Numbered from the stretch's first letter, positions 29,108-38,953 are shown. The stretch: DNA of 64,000 nucleotides from Bacteroidetes bacterium HGW-Bacteroidetes-7 (GCA_002842465.1 PHDA01000012.1:1-64000), one strand, 5' to 3'. Made by a program: numbers and translations. Notes: generated from the sequence alone by a model not told the origin.

Positions 29108-29557
29108 ATGGCAAAATCACAAGTAACATTTAACAAAAGAGAAAAAGAGAAAAAAAGACTTAGTAAAAGAGTTGAAAAACAGCAGAAGAAAGAGGATAGA
29201 AAAGCAAACGCACCAGGTGGCGGATTTGATGACATGCTTGCTTTTGTAGACGAAAACGGAATGCTGACAAACACTCCTCCCGATCCAACAAAAAAACACA
29301 AAGTTGACGCAGCAAAAATTGAGGTCTCTATCCCAAGAAGAGAAAATGAAGAAAAAGATCCCATCAGAAAGGGACGTGTAGAATTTTTCAACACTTCAAA
29401 GGGGTTTGGTTTTATCAAAGAGATGGAAACCCAGGAGAAATTTTTTGTTCACGCAAACGGTCTTCTTGAAGATATTCAGGAGAACAACATGGTCACCTTT
29501 GAAGTAGAAAGAGGACAGAGAGGCATGAATGCATTTAATGTTAAGATTATTCGATAA
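29108..29557 (+). CDS. Cold-shock domain protein with basic N-terminal extension
   Basis: 149 residues. The C-terminal cold-shock domain (about 82-149) shows GRVEFFNTSKGFGFIKE (RNP1) and KFFVHANGL (RNP2). The first 80 residues are highly charged (KREKEKKRLSKRVEKQQKKEDRKAN) with a conserved segment GGFDDMLAFVDENGMLTNTPPDP typical of a Bacteroidota-specific Csp subfamily. RNA or ssDNA chaperone, probably with extra contacts from the basic tail. Confidence 0.88.
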   Translation: MAKSQVTFNKREKEKKRLSKRVEKQQKKEDRKANAPGGGFDDMLAFVDENGMLTNTPPDPTKKHKVDAAKIEVSIPRRENEEKDPIRKGRVEFFNTSKGFGFIKEMETQEKFFVHANGLLEDIQENNMVTFEVERGQRGMNAFNVKIIR

Positions 29558-29590
29558 TTCTTCATTAAATTCGTGAATTAATACATTCGT

Positions 29591-30103
29591 ATGATTCACA
29601 TCCGAAATGCATCTGAGGCTGATTTCCCCATTATACAGGAGATTGCCCAAAAGACATGGCCGAAAACCTTTTCAGCCATACTATCTCCCGGGCAAATTTC
29701 CTATATGCTGGATATTATGTACAGCACAGATTCACTAAAAAATCAAACAATCCATAACGGTCACAGATTTTTACTTGCATATCTGCAGGATAGCTCCCGC
29801 AGTGATGTTTGTATAGGCTATGCCTCATACCAACTTAACTATTCAGGAGAAAAAAGAACCAAAATTCATAAAATATATATACTCCCAAAACATCAGGGAG
29901 AGGGTGCCGGAGTCGCTTTAATTAATAGAATTGAAGAGATTGCCGTCTCTGTAGGAGATAATCATGTGTTTCTTAATGTTAATAAAAGCAACCCGGCAAT
30001 AAATTTTTACGAAAAGATTGGCTTTGGTATAATAAAGGAAGAGAAGATACCTATTGGAAACAGGTTTTTTATGGATGACTATGTAATGCAGAAGAGCATA
30101 TAA
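29591..30103 (+). CDS. GNAT-family N-acetyltransferase
   Basis: 170 residues with the GNAT fold: IRNASEADFPIIQEIAQKTW at the start, acetyl-CoA-binding ILPKHQGEGAGVALINRI (Q-x-x-G-x-A), and NVNKSNPAINFYEKIGFGII at the end. The acceptor is unknown. It may be N-terminal-, amine- or peptide-specific. Follows the cold-shock gene by 33 bases and may share its transcript. Confidence 0.87.
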   Translation: MIHIRNASEADFPIIQEIAQKTWPKTFSAILSPGQISYMLDIMYSTDSLKNQTIHNGHRFLLAYLQDSSRSDVCIGYASYQLNYSGEKRTKIHKIYILPKHQGEGAGVALINRIEEIAVSVGDNHVFLNVNKSNPAINFYEKIGFGIIKEEKIPIGNRFFMDDYVMQKSI

Positions 30104-30156
30104 AAAAACAAAACTCAATAATAATTCCTAACTTTATAAAAAGGGGTATAAAGACT

Positions 30157-30801
30157 ATGGATTATTCAAATTATCAAAAAACTTTTCTGTCAGCAATTCT
30201 TAGCGGAGACAGAAACAGCGGATCGGCCATTATCGCGGAGTTGTCAGACAGAGGCTGGTCAGTAGAAGATATTTACGAAAAAATAATACGGGATTCTCTA
30301 TATAAAGTTGGCGATTTATGGGAGAGCGGGCAGATTAGCGTTTCTTCGGAACATCTCGCAAGTGCAATTGTAGAATCTATCCTAAATGAGCAGTACTCGA
30401 GAATAATTTCACAAATCAAAATCAACAAAACCGTTGTTGCTGCTTCAGTAGAAAATGAGATTCATCAGATAGGGCTTAAAATGGTTGCCGATATTTTTGA
30501 AATGTCCGGGTTTAATGTTCACTATCTGGGAGCAAACAATCCATTGGAAGATCTTATTAACTTTATTGATACAGTCAAACCCAACATTCTTGCTGTTTCA
30601 GTAAGTATCAATTACCACATAAAATCACTTGAATTACTTATCGAGGAGATCAGGAAAAAGTATCCTGACCTTATAATTATCGCCGGTGGACAGGGCTTAA
30701 AAGATCAGTACAGAGAGTTTACTATAAAATATCCCAATGTTATGTATCTGCAGGATCTCTACGCACTCGAAGATTTCCTTGGAAAAACACAAATCTCATA
30801 A
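30157..30801 (+). CDS. Free-standing cobalamin-binding protein with CarH-type photoreceptor motif
   Basis: 214 residues without a DNA-binding domain. The N-terminal four-helix B12-capping domain (about 5-85) contains W55-x9-E65-H66 (LWESGQISVSSEH), the W-x9-EH signature of the CarH/LitR photoreceptors that packs against the upper adenosyl group of adenosylcobalamin. The Rossmann B12 domain (about 90-212) has E101-I-H103-Q-I-G106, the DxHxxG lower-ligand motif with E for D, then SVSINYH and AGGQG. The H66-to-H103 spacing (37) is close to that in Thermus CarH (35). The gene is 44 bases upstream of a soluble histidine kinase, which suggests that the two act together as light or B12 sensor and output. 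Confidence 0.8.
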   Translation: MDYSNYQKTFLSAILSGDRNSGSAIIAELSDRGWSVEDIYEKIIRDSLYKVGDLWESGQISVSSEHLASAIVESILNEQYSRIISQIKINKTVVAASVENEIHQIGLKMVADIFEMSGFNVHYLGANNPLEDLINFIDTVKPNILAVSVSINYHIKSLELLIEEIRKKYPDLIIIAGGQGLKDQYREFTIKYPNVMYLQDLYALEDFLGKTQIS

Positions 30802-30845
30802 ACACCCGTTAAAAAAAACAAATCTTCCATTTTTCCAAATATTGT

Positions 30846-32024
30846 ATGTTAACATTAAACAATAAAAATAAATTTGACCTCGTTAAGTGGAAAGATGAGA
30901 TAGAATCAAGTATTCTTGAAAGTAATACGCTTTGTATTGCTATTTTTAAAAAAGATGGGGAGCTCATATTTGCCAACAATGCCATCAGGGTACTCTTCAG
31001 AGATTTAAATCCTGCAAGCAGCTTACTTAACCCCACTTTTGAGACACTATCAAAAAACGATTGCCCATATTGCAATGTTTATAAAGGGTACATCACATTC
31101 GGTGATTACTCCACCGTTAACTCATCAATAATGGCAAATGTTTACAGAAAAGATGACTCTATACTTATTATTGGAGGAGTTGACTCCGAACAGTTGATGC
31201 AGCAGAATTTAATGATGCACAATCTTAATAGAGAGATTGGCAATCTTCAGAGACAATTGATTAAAGAGAAACGTGTGCTTGAAGAGACTCTTGTTAAGTT
31301 AAATAGCACAGTAAAAGAGCTTAACGAAGCCAATGCAACAAAAGACAAATTCTTCTCAATAATTGCACACGACCTTAAAAATCCATTCACCACCATTATT
31401 GGTTTCACAGATTATTTAAAGACAAACCTTAGAACATTGGAGCCTGCAGAGGTAGAGGAAATTGTCGAGATGATGAACACTTCTGGCAACACGACCTATA
31501 AGCTTCTGGAAGATCTCCTTCTTTGGTCAAGATCCCAATTAGGCAAAATCACATTTACACCAGAAAAGACAAGCCTGAGCGAGTTATGGAATGAGGTTGC
31601 CGGACCTATGCTAGTGCAGGCAGAAAATAAAAATATCACTATCAATTTCAATGATAAAGAGAGTTTAGAGTTGTATTGTGACAAAAACATGGTTAAGACA
31701 ATAATTCGTAACCTTGTCTCTAACGCAGTAAAATTCTCATATCGCAACAGCTCCATTGAGATAAATGCTTCTGCAAAAAATGATTTTTCTGAGATAAAAA
31801 TATCAGACAAAGGTGTGGGCATAAGCGCTGATACAATTGATTCTCTATGGATAATAGGATCTAACCATTCAACCTCAGGCACCGAAAGTGAAGAAGGCTC
31901 AGGCTTGGGACTGGTGCTTTGCAAAGAGTTTACCCAGGCAAACGGTGGTAGGATTTGGGTAGAGAGCGAGAAGGGCAAGGGAAGTGATTTTATTTTCACT
32001 CTGCCACTGTATAGTCGAACTTAA
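30846..32024 (+). CDS. Soluble PAS-like sensor histidine kinase
   Basis: 392 residues, no transmembrane segment. An N-terminal PAS-like region (about 24-112, IAIFKKDGELIFANNAIRVLF) leads through a coiled coil (about 115-165) to the HisKA domain with phospho-acceptor H175 (FFSIIAHDLKNPF) and a HATPase domain (N box NLVSNAVKFS, G1 DKGVGIS, G2 GSGLGLVL). The PAS-like region holds a cysteine pair, CPYC. No response regulator is adjacent, so the partner is elsewhere. Position right after the B12-binding protein suggests that protein provides the input. Confidence 0.85.
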   Translation: MLTLNNKNKFDLVKWKDEIESSILESNTLCIAIFKKDGELIFANNAIRVLFRDLNPASSLLNPTFETLSKNDCPYCNVYKGYITFGDYSTVNSSIMANVYRKDDSILIIGGVDSEQLMQQNLMMHNLNREIGNLQRQLIKEKRVLEETLVKLNSTVKELNEANATKDKFFSIIAHDLKNPFTTIIGFTDYLKTNLRTLEPAEVEEIVEMMNTSGNTTYKLLEDLLLWSRSQLGKITFTPEKTSLSELWNEVAGPMLVQAENKNITINFNDKESLELYCDKNMVKTIIRNLVSNAVKFSYRNSSIEINASAKNDFSEIKISDKGVGISADTIDSLWIIGSNHSTSGTESEEGSGLGLVLCKEFTQANGGRIWVESEKGKGSDFIFTLPLYSRT

Positions 32025-32049
32025 ATTATTATTGTTAATTATTAACTAT

Positions 32050-32523
32050 ATGAAAGCATTAATCAGATCAACAATTATCATCACTTTTTTGATGGTTACA
32101 CCAATACTTTTACTTGCACAGAACACAACTAATCAATATGATCAGAATCTTGCAAAAGAGCTGGGTGCCGACGAATATGGTATGAAAAACTATGTTTTGG
32201 TAATACTAAAAACAGGTAGTAACAAGACAACAGACAAAAAGGAGCTTGACTCATTGTTTGGAGGTCATATGAAAAATATGGGGGTGCTTTCTGAAACAGG
32301 TAAACTAATAGTTGCCGGACCTATTGGCAAAAATGGAAACAGTTACAGGGGCATTTTTATTTTAAATGTAAAAGACACGTTGGAGGCACGAAAAATACTA
32401 GCAACAGACCCTGCAGTTAATTCTAAAGTCCTTGAGGCTGATCTTTATAATTGGTATGGCTCTGCAGCTTTACCACTCTATCTGGAGCCACATAAGAAAA
32501 TCCAGAAATCAACCATCAGATAA
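32050..32523 (+). CDS. Exported YciI-like protein
   Basis: 157 residues: signal peptide (IRSTIIITFLMVTPILLLAQ) and one YciI/YCII domain with the pattern YVLVILKTGSN, HMKNMGVLSETGKLIVAGPIG and ILATDPAV. The YCII fold is a dimeric alpha-beta barrel; family members have unclear catalytic roles and export is unusual but common in Bacteroidota versions. ATG 32050 chosen as the signal-peptide start. Followed at once by a terminator. Confidence 0.8.
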   Translation: MKALIRSTIIITFLMVTPILLLAQNTTNQYDQNLAKELGADEYGMKNYVLVILKTGSNKTTDKKELDSLFGGHMKNMGVLSETGKLIVAGPIGKNGNSYRGIFILNVKDTLEARKILATDPAVNSKVLEADLYNWYGSAALPLYLEPHKKIQKSTIR

Positions 32524-32527
32524 AAAT

Positions 32528-32555
32528 AAAAAGCCCCGGTCTACCGGGGCTTTTT
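32528..32555. terminator. Bidirectional intrinsic terminator
   Basis: AAAAAGCCCCGGT - CT - ACCGGGGCTTTTT: a 13-bp perfect stem with a two-base loop as drawn, flanked by A and T runs. Serves the YciI gene (plus) and the cold-shock gene (minus). Confidence 0.9.
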
Positions 32556-32607
32556 AATAATCGGGTTTGAAAAGAGTTATATAATAGTACTTTTCAGTGA
32601 TAAATAG

Positions 32608-32799
32608 CTACGCTAATTTTACATTTACTGCATTTAAACCTCTTTTTCCTTGTTCCAGATCAAATGTTACTTGATCATTGTCTTTGATTTTCGACTTAAG
32701 ACCGGTTACGTGTACGAAGTAATCCGTTCCTGAATTTTCGTCTTTAATAAAACCAAAACCTTTGGTCTCATCGAAGAATTTTACTGTTCCTTTATTCAT
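32608..32799 (-). CDS. Cold-shock protein, CspA family
   Basis: 63-residue single cold-shock domain: GTVKFFDETKGFGFIKD (RNP1) and DYFVHVTGL (RNP2), then VTFDLEQGKRGLNAVNV. This is the short, typical Csp length, unlike the extended copy at 29.1 kb. RNA chaperone; nucleic-acid antitermination role is inferred from the family. Confidence 0.95.
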   Translation of the reverse strand: MNKGTVKFFDETKGFGFIKDENSGTDYFVHVTGLKSKIKDNDQVTFDLEQGKRGLNAVNVKLA

Positions 32800-32926
32800 G
32801 TTGTATTAAAAAAATGTGGCTCAAAGATATGCAATAATTACTTATAATTACAATTTATTTTTCTCCGAGCAGATTAAATTTATATATAGAGCTGATTTTA
32901 TGACAGATGTGTAATTAGTTAACTGC

Positions 32927-33988
32927 TTATTTTTTCATATCATCCATCAGAAGCTTGATGGTCTCTTTGACTGTCATAATCTTTTCAGCTTTATATGCAT
33001 TGCTACCGCAAAAAGCATACCCTCTGTTAAAATTACCACGGAAAGCGTTATATAAAGCAATTATTATGCAATATGGACTCTTGGTATAGTCACATGTTTT
33101 TATGCAGTGGAAATTACACTTTACAGGCTTTTCAAGACCACTTTTTACTCTGTCAAGAAAACGTGAACCTAAAGCTCTTCCAGGAAGACCAACAGGACTT
33201 TTAATAATCTCAATATCCTTTTCCTGAGCTTTTATATAACTGTTTTTGAATTCAACAGACGCATCACACTCCTCTGTTGTAACAAATATGGTTCCCATTT
33301 GTACCGCAGAGGCACCCATGTCCAATATTTTCTGTATTCCTTTTCCATCGTAAATTCCTCCTCCGGCAATTATTGGAATTTTGCGGTTATGGGTCTCTTC
33401 TAATGTCCTAATATGTGACACTAAATCAGGAAGTATCTCTTCAAGTGAAAAGTGCTCATCTGTAATCTGTTCTGATTTAAAGCCCAGGTGACCTCCGGCT
33501 TTTGGACCTTCCAGAACTATTGCATCAGGTACATAATTGTAATTCTTAATCCACTTCTCACAAATAATCATTGCAGCTCTTACCGAGGAAACAATAGGAA
33601 CAAGCTTTGTTGTACTGTCTTTTGTAAGAAACGATGGCAAATCCATTGGAAGGCCTGCGCCTGCAAAAATTATATCTGCTTTGGATGAAATTGCTGTTTT
33701 AACCATATCTGAGAAATTCGTCAGTGCAACCATAATGTTTACACCAATAACTCCCTTAGCTTTCTCTTTTGCTTTTTGTATCTCCTCTTTCAACCCCAGA
33801 ATTGAGGCTTCAAAAAAATCTTTGGACTTTTCTTTGTACAGCAATCCTATTCCTGCACACGAGATAACTCCCACTCCTCCTTCATTTGCTACGGCTGCGG
33901 CCAAACCCGAAAGTGATATACCCACACCCATTCCGCCTTGTACAATTGGTACCGAAAGGTTTAAATTTCCTATAGAAAAATTGTTCAT
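32927..33988 (-). CDS. Nitronate monooxygenase-like flavoprotein
   Basis: 353 residues with an FMN-binding TIM barrel: VPIVQGGMGVGISL at the N-terminus, GVIGVNIMVAL, LEGPKAGGHLGF with the putative catalytic histidine, IPIIAGGGIYDG and GASAVQMGTIFVTTEE. A C-terminal cysteine-rich part (CNFHCIKTC...YC...FCG) is shared by the anaerobe-type subgroup. Related to 2-nitropropane dioxygenase and FabK; substrate not determined, and an enoyl-ACP reductase role cannot be excluded. Confidence 0.85.
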   Translation of the reverse strand: MNNFSIGNLNLSVPIVQGGMGVGISLSGLAAAVANEGGVGVISCAGIGLLYKEKSKDFFEASILGLKEEIQKAKEKAKGVIGVNIMVALTNFSDMVKTAISSKADIIFAGAGLPMDLPSFLTKDSTTKLVPIVSSVRAAMIICEKWIKNYNYVPDAIVLEGPKAGGHLGFKSEQITDEHFSLEEILPDLVSHIRTLEETHNRKIPIIAGGGIYDGKGIQKILDMGASAVQMGTIFVTTEECDASVEFKNSYIKAQEKDIEIIKSPVGLPGRALGSRFLDRVKSGLEKPVKCNFHCIKTCDYTKSPYCIIIALYNAFRGNFNRGYAFCGSNAYKAEKIMTVKETIKLLMDDMKK

Positions 33989-34155
33989 TCTTAAATTCTT
34001 TTTGGCGTGAATATATAAATAAATTCATTGCAAATCGTAAATTAATGATTTTGCCAAAAACATTAATCAAACAATCGGACTATTAGTAAGTTACAAATAA
34101 CAATAATTACACTCGAAGTGTGTAATCATTATAACAGATATCAAAATGTTAAAAT

Positions 34156-36363
34156 TTAGTTAGGAAAAATAACAGGTTTGTAGTTAAGGGAAAAGTAGAA
34201 TTTACTCCCTTTGTCCGGTTCTGAATCAAGATTAATACCGCCTCCCATAAGTTCGGTATATGCCTTTACGATTGACAAACCAATTCCCGAGCCTTCGTAT
34301 GGCCTGGTTAAGCTGTGGTCTGCCTGAACAAAACGATAGAAAATAACCTCCTGACGCTCTTTTGGAATACCTATTCCGGTATCTTCAACGTAAAAATCAA
34401 TAACCTCCTCATTATGCTTGTAACCAATCTTAATATATCCGCTGTATGTATATTTGATTGAGTTCTTTATAAGATTATTAAGAATAGAAATTAATTTGTT
34501 TCTGTCAGTAATAACAAATGCCTGATTATTATCAAGCCCCTTCTCGGCGATAAGCTCTAAACCTCGCTCTGCAGCTTCAGAAGTATATTTACTTATAAAA
34601 TAGTCCAGGATTTCATTGAGATTAACATTATTCTCGTCTAGTTGTATCTGACCTGCCTCAATTTTCGAAACTTCAATAATATCGTTTAATGTAGATAGTA
34701 TTCTTCCACTACTTTTCTTGAGTTGCTCAATATAGGTTTGATGCTCATCAATATTAATGTCTTTAGATTGAATTAGTTCCAAAAAACCTGTAATAGAGTT
34801 CATTGGAGTTCTTATTTCATGGCTGAGGTTGGTCAGAAAAGAAGATTTTAATGTATCACTCTCCTCAGCTTTTTTCTTGGCAATAACAAGCTCCTCTTTA
34901 TTCTTCTTGTCCTGAGTAATCTCCCTGGCACTTCCCACAATACCAATCATCTTGCCTGACGAATCAAAAATGGGGGCTTTGTTTACATCCATGACAAAAT
35001 AACTGCCTCTCAGATAGCCCTCCTCTTCAAATCTTGCAGGCTCTCCAGTTTCAATAACTACCTGATCAGAATCACTGCAGGTTGCACCAAATGTATGCCA
35101 TTGTTTATTACCATGATTTGCAGCGAATTCTCTGTCAAAGAAATACTGATCAGTCTTACCGATTGGCTCAGAAATGTCTGATGCAAAGAGAAAATTATTA
35201 CAGATTGACTTATTGACAAAAATGTATCTTTTTTCAAGATCTTTTGCCCACAACATATCCTGCATATTATCGGACATCATTCTAAACAGGTTGTAAAGCT
35301 GCTGATAATTTTCATTACTCAGTTTTATCTGCCTCTCCTTTAGAATCTCGTTTGTAATATCTCTTATTATCACAAGATTGCTACCGGGGTAATCCTTAAA
35401 CTTTTTCTTTAATACAAGGTATGAGTTTACTCCCAACCTCCCGGGGACATCCAGGCGTGACTCAGATTGGTCACTCATTATTACGCTTACAAAACTTTTA
35501 ACCTTTACATAATCACAATCAATATTTATTCCTGTGATATTTTTTGATTCAACACCAAGAAAACCTCGGGCGGTATCGTTTATATCCTGAACTCTGTTAT
35601 TGGCATCAAGCACTATTATTCCCTCGTCCAATGTTTCAAAAAGGGTCTCTTTTGCAACGGGAATAAGATCAAGAAAACGGTTCCTGTAAATAGCAATAGT
35701 AAACAGAATACCGCTGAATATCATACTTTGAGGAACAAGGTCAAGTCCCGGAACAGGATTCTTTGCTGTTATGTAAAAGACGCTGGCAATCCATGGGCAC
35801 AAAGAGCCAACAAGAAGGTATAACCCTTGAGTTCGGAATGTTGACATTCTCTCGAAAATGAAGGTGAGCAGATATGCCGAAGTTATAAACAGCAAAATAT
35901 AGTTGTAAATCACATTCCCTATCCAGAATGCAATTCCGTGATAGTACTGTGTAAGGTTTGTTGAGGGAGAAATTGGAGCATAACCGGTCCATACAAGCTC
36001 GTGGTATTCATTAGTAAGAGTAAGAATAAAAGTGATAATCGGAACTATCCATAAAGCAACTAAATACTTCTTTTTAAGATACTTATCTTTACCTACAAAC
36101 CTTAAAACCAAAATCAGATAAAGAACAGGTGTTGTGAGAGCTCCAACATAGGCAACTTTTGACCAGAAAATTTTTAATTCAATTGTAGTTGCTGCTGTCT
36201 CAAATATTACAAAAAAAGACCACAACCCTGCAAATAGCATAAGCCATGCAAGTTCTGTAGTACCTCTTTCTCTCTTTCTATTCCAGGCTATGACAGCAAC
36301 AGCAAACGAAACCAGACTTGTAAACAGAAAGAGCAGAGAGAATGTTGTAAAAATGTAATTCAT
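34156..36363 (-). CDS. 7TM-sensor histidine kinase with PAS domains
   Basis: 735 residues. Seven hydrophobic segments at about 1-225 form the N-terminal 7TM histidine-kinase sensor domain. Two PAS regions follow (about 235-335 and 360-480; the second has WAKDLEKRYIFVNKSICN and a PAC-like end), then HisKA with H515 (FLTNLSHEIRTPMNSI) and HATPase with NLIKNSIKYTYSG, DTGIGIPKE and GSGIGLSIV. No receiver domain. ATG 36363 is used; an upstream TTG at 36378 is possible. Signal is unknown. Confidence 0.88.
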   Translation of the reverse strand: MNYIFTTFSLLFLFTSLVSFAVAVIAWNRKRERGTTELAWLMLFAGLWSFFVIFETAATTIELKIFWSKVAYVGALTTPVLYLILVLRFVGKDKYLKKKYLVALWIVPIITFILTLTNEYHELVWTGYAPISPSTNLTQYYHGIAFWIGNVIYNYILLFITSAYLLTFIFERMSTFRTQGLYLLVGSLCPWIASVFYITAKNPVPGLDLVPQSMIFSGILFTIAIYRNRFLDLIPVAKETLFETLDEGIIVLDANNRVQDINDTARGFLGVESKNITGINIDCDYVKVKSFVSVIMSDQSESRLDVPGRLGVNSYLVLKKKFKDYPGSNLVIIRDITNEILKERQIKLSNENYQQLYNLFRMMSDNMQDMLWAKDLEKRYIFVNKSICNNFLFASDISEPIGKTDQYFFDREFAANHGNKQWHTFGATCSDSDQVVIETGEPARFEEEGYLRGSYFVMDVNKAPIFDSSGKMIGIVGSAREITQDKKNKEELVIAKKKAEESDTLKSSFLTNLSHEIRTPMNSITGFLELIQSKDINIDEHQTYIEQLKKSSGRILSTLNDIIEVSKIEAGQIQLDENNVNLNEILDYFISKYTSEAAERGLELIAEKGLDNNQAFVITDRNKLISILNNLIKNSIKYTYSGYIKIGYKHNEEVIDFYVEDTGIGIPKERQEVIFYRFVQADHSLTRPYEGSGIGLSIVKAYTELMGGGINLDSEPDKGSKFYFSLNYKPVIFPN

Positions 36364-36399
36364 CTCTTTTATAAACAACTTAAAACTAAAAAGAGTTCA

Positions 36400-38034
36400 C
36401 TACTCAACAGGCTGTTCAAAAGCCACTTTAGCGTAGTTTAAATTGTAAAAATCATATCTTTTGGTCAAAAGCTTTAGCCTGTCTAGGAATTCGGTATAAT
36501 TCCTATCAGCTTTGGGACTCCAGACAACCTCAGATAGAGCAGCAGCACGCGGGTAAACCATGTACTCTACATGGTCGCTGGTTTTCATATACTCTGTCCA
36601 GACATTACCCTGAGCACCCATAATATATTTTGCCTCCTCAGTTGTTAATGAGTCAGGAACAGGTTCATAAGCATATATTTTTTCCAAAGGAGTGAAGCCA
36701 CCTATTGCCAATGGTTGGGTTTTAGGGTCTGCCTGATAATGATCAAGATAACAATGAGTTCCCGGCGACATAACCACGTTATGGTTCTGCTTGGCAGCCT
36801 CAATTCCCCCGGCCTCGCCTCTCCATGACATTACTGCTGCATTGGGAGCCAGACCTCCTTCAAGAATTTCGTCCCATCCTATTAATATTCTTCCTTTTGA
36901 ATTCAGAAACTTTTCCATTCTCTGTATAAAATAGCTCTGAAGCTCATGTTCATCCTTTAAACCTTCGTCTGCAATTCTCTGCTGACATAATGGGCACTCT
37001 TTCCATTTGGTTTTAGGACATTCGTCACCTCCAACATGTATATACTCCGATGGAAATAGTTCAAGCACCTCAGTCATGACATTTTCAAGGAACTCAAATG
37101 TTGACTCCTTACCGGCACACATCACATCATGGAATATTCCCCATCTGGTTGCAACTTCATAAGGTCCACCAGTGCAGCCCAATTCAGGATATGAGGCCAG
37201 AGCTGCAAGTGCGTGGCCCGGCATCTCAATTTCAGGAACTACAGTAATAAATCTGTCTGCAGCATATTTTACAATCTCTCTGATATCGTCCTGTGTATAG
37301 AAGCCCTCATGTGGAATGCCATCATACTCTTTTGAGGTGCGTGCACTGCCAATGAGAGTCTCCTTTCTTTTTGAGCCTACCTCTGTAAGAAGAGGATATT
37401 TTTTAATCTCAATTCTCCAGCCCTGATCTTCTGTAAGGTGAAAGTGAAATGTATTCATTTTATGCATTGCCATAAAATCAAGGTACTTAAAGACAAACTC
37501 TTTAGGCATAAAGTGGCGGCAAACATCAAGATGAAGGCCACGCCATGCAAATCTCGGATAATCTTGAACAACCGCAAATGGTACCTCAACAATCTCCCTT
37601 GCTCCGCTCTCTGCAGGCATCATCTGAATCAGGGACTGAACACCGTAAAAGAGACCATTCATATCAGATGCCTCAATTAGAACTCCATTTTTGCTTACTT
37701 CTAATCTGTAACCTTCTTTCTCAATTTTTTTACTTTCATTAAGCTTCAGAAAAACAGATTTCTTGCTTTGCCGCGATGCAGCTTGCTGAGCTACATTTTC
37801 CAATTTATAATAATCTGAAAGATGGGTTGCTAAAGTTTCAATTATTAATCCACCCTTCTCAATATCAAAATTGTACTCAATAATGGTACCAGCTGTAATA
37901 TTGAAGAATCCTTCAAAAGTTTTTGCTGATACCGGCTTTGGAATAATATTAAGCGGATCACCCGCATTCACCTTACATCCCAACACACTCAGCAGTGGAA
38001 ATACACACAATGACATAATTTTCAGATATTTCAT
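36400..38034 (-). CDS. Beta-N-acetylhexosaminidase, GH20 lipoprotein
   Basis: 544 residues. Lipobox SVLGC gives lipidated C20. The GH20b domain (about 30-155) precedes the TIM barrel: RGLHLDVCRHFMP, HFHLTEDQGWRIEI, VPEIEMPGHA and the catalytic pair D337-E338 in HVGGDECPK, then MSWRGEAGG and GAQGNVWTEYM. Removes terminal GlcNAc or GalNAc from glycans at the cell surface or in the periplasm. A NahK-like kinase lies about 1.1 kb away on the other strand. Confidence 0.95.
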   Translation of the reverse strand: MKYLKIMSLCVFPLLSVLGCKVNAGDPLNIIPKPVSAKTFEGFFNITAGTIIEYNFDIEKGGLIIETLATHLSDYYKLENVAQQAASRQSKKSVFLKLNESKKIEKEGYRLEVSKNGVLIEASDMNGLFYGVQSLIQMMPAESGAREIVEVPFAVVQDYPRFAWRGLHLDVCRHFMPKEFVFKYLDFMAMHKMNTFHFHLTEDQGWRIEIKKYPLLTEVGSKRKETLIGSARTSKEYDGIPHEGFYTQDDIREIVKYAADRFITVVPEIEMPGHALAALASYPELGCTGGPYEVATRWGIFHDVMCAGKESTFEFLENVMTEVLELFPSEYIHVGGDECPKTKWKECPLCQQRIADEGLKDEHELQSYFIQRMEKFLNSKGRILIGWDEILEGGLAPNAAVMSWRGEAGGIEAAKQNHNVVMSPGTHCYLDHYQADPKTQPLAIGGFTPLEKIYAYEPVPDSLTTEEAKYIMGAQGNVWTEYMKTSDHVEYMVYPRAAALSEVVWSPKADRNYTEFLDRLKLLTKRYDFYNLNYAKVAFEQPVE

Positions 38035-38149
38035 AACTAAAGATTTATAATTTCACCCTCTTAATTTACTTACAATTTATAAAAATAAACTATATGGAAA
38101 TTAATTTATCCATTTTTTTGTTATATTTCGTTCACTTAAACATATAAAT

Positions 38150-38953
38150 ATGAAAAAGACATTTCTCTTAACTCTTTTTTTTGGTATTACCCTCTTTGCA
38201 AGTGCCCAGGCGGCATCAGAGAAAGAGGAGAGCCTCTACGGGTCTGCCTATCAGACAGATTATGAAGTAAAACAGCAGATGAACCTCTTTAAGGTAAACC
38301 TTACTGCTATCCCAATAAGAAATTACTCATTTCAATATGAAAGGGTGCTGTCAAAAAAATTCTCAGCAGCAATTTCGTATAAATTTATGCCTTCCGGTAA
38401 CGTACCATTCAAAAACAGCATTATAAGGATGTCGGATAACGATCCCGATGTAGAAGACATGCTTAATAAGCTCACAATGTCACATTCGGCTATAACTCCG
38501 GAAATCAGGTGGTATGTGGGCAAAAAAGGTTACGGAAGAGGTTTCTACATTGCCCCATTCTACAGATACGCCAAATTCAATGCAGAAAACCTTAGCGTAA
38601 CTTATGAAGAGGGAGGCCTAACCCCGACTCAAAACACTATAACTCTCGAAGGTTCAAATACAGCCAATACATTTGGAATTATGCTTGGAGCACAATGGGC
38701 TCTGGGCAAACACCTTGTACTTGACTGGTGGATTCTGGGACCGCACGTGGGTAAAAGCAAGGGAGATCTTATAGGCAACTCTGCATCTCCAATGTCTACT
38801 GAAGCACAAAATGAGATTAGAGATGCTCTTGAAAGCATAGATATACCATTGATTGAAAAAACCGTAACTGTGACCGCAAACAGAGCAAGTGTTGCTTTTG
38901 ACGGAATGTGGGGAGGTTTGAGGGCAGGTATCTCATTCGGTTTTAAATTCTAG
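38150..38953 (+). CDS. Outer-membrane beta-barrel protein
   Basis: 267 residues: signal peptide (FLLTLFFGITLFASAQA) then a short acidic segment and alternating strands (KVNLTAIPIRNYSFQYERVLSKKFSAAIS) ending in GISFGFKF with terminal phenylalanine. Resembles DUF3575-type barrels of Bacteroidota. Function unknown. Own transcription unit: it ends at a strong terminator. Confidence 0.75.
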   Translation: MKKTFLLTLFFGITLFASAQAASEKEESLYGSAYQTDYEVKQQMNLFKVNLTAIPIRNYSFQYERVLSKKFSAAISYKFMPSGNVPFKNSIIRMSDNDPDVEDMLNKLTMSHSAITPEIRWYVGKKGYGRGFYIAPFYRYAKFNAENLSVTYEEGGLTPTQNTITLEGSNTANTFGIMLGAQWALGKHLVLDWWILGPHVGKSKGDLIGNSASPMSTEAQNEIRDALESIDIPLIEKTVTVTANRASVAFDGMWGGLRAGISFGFKF

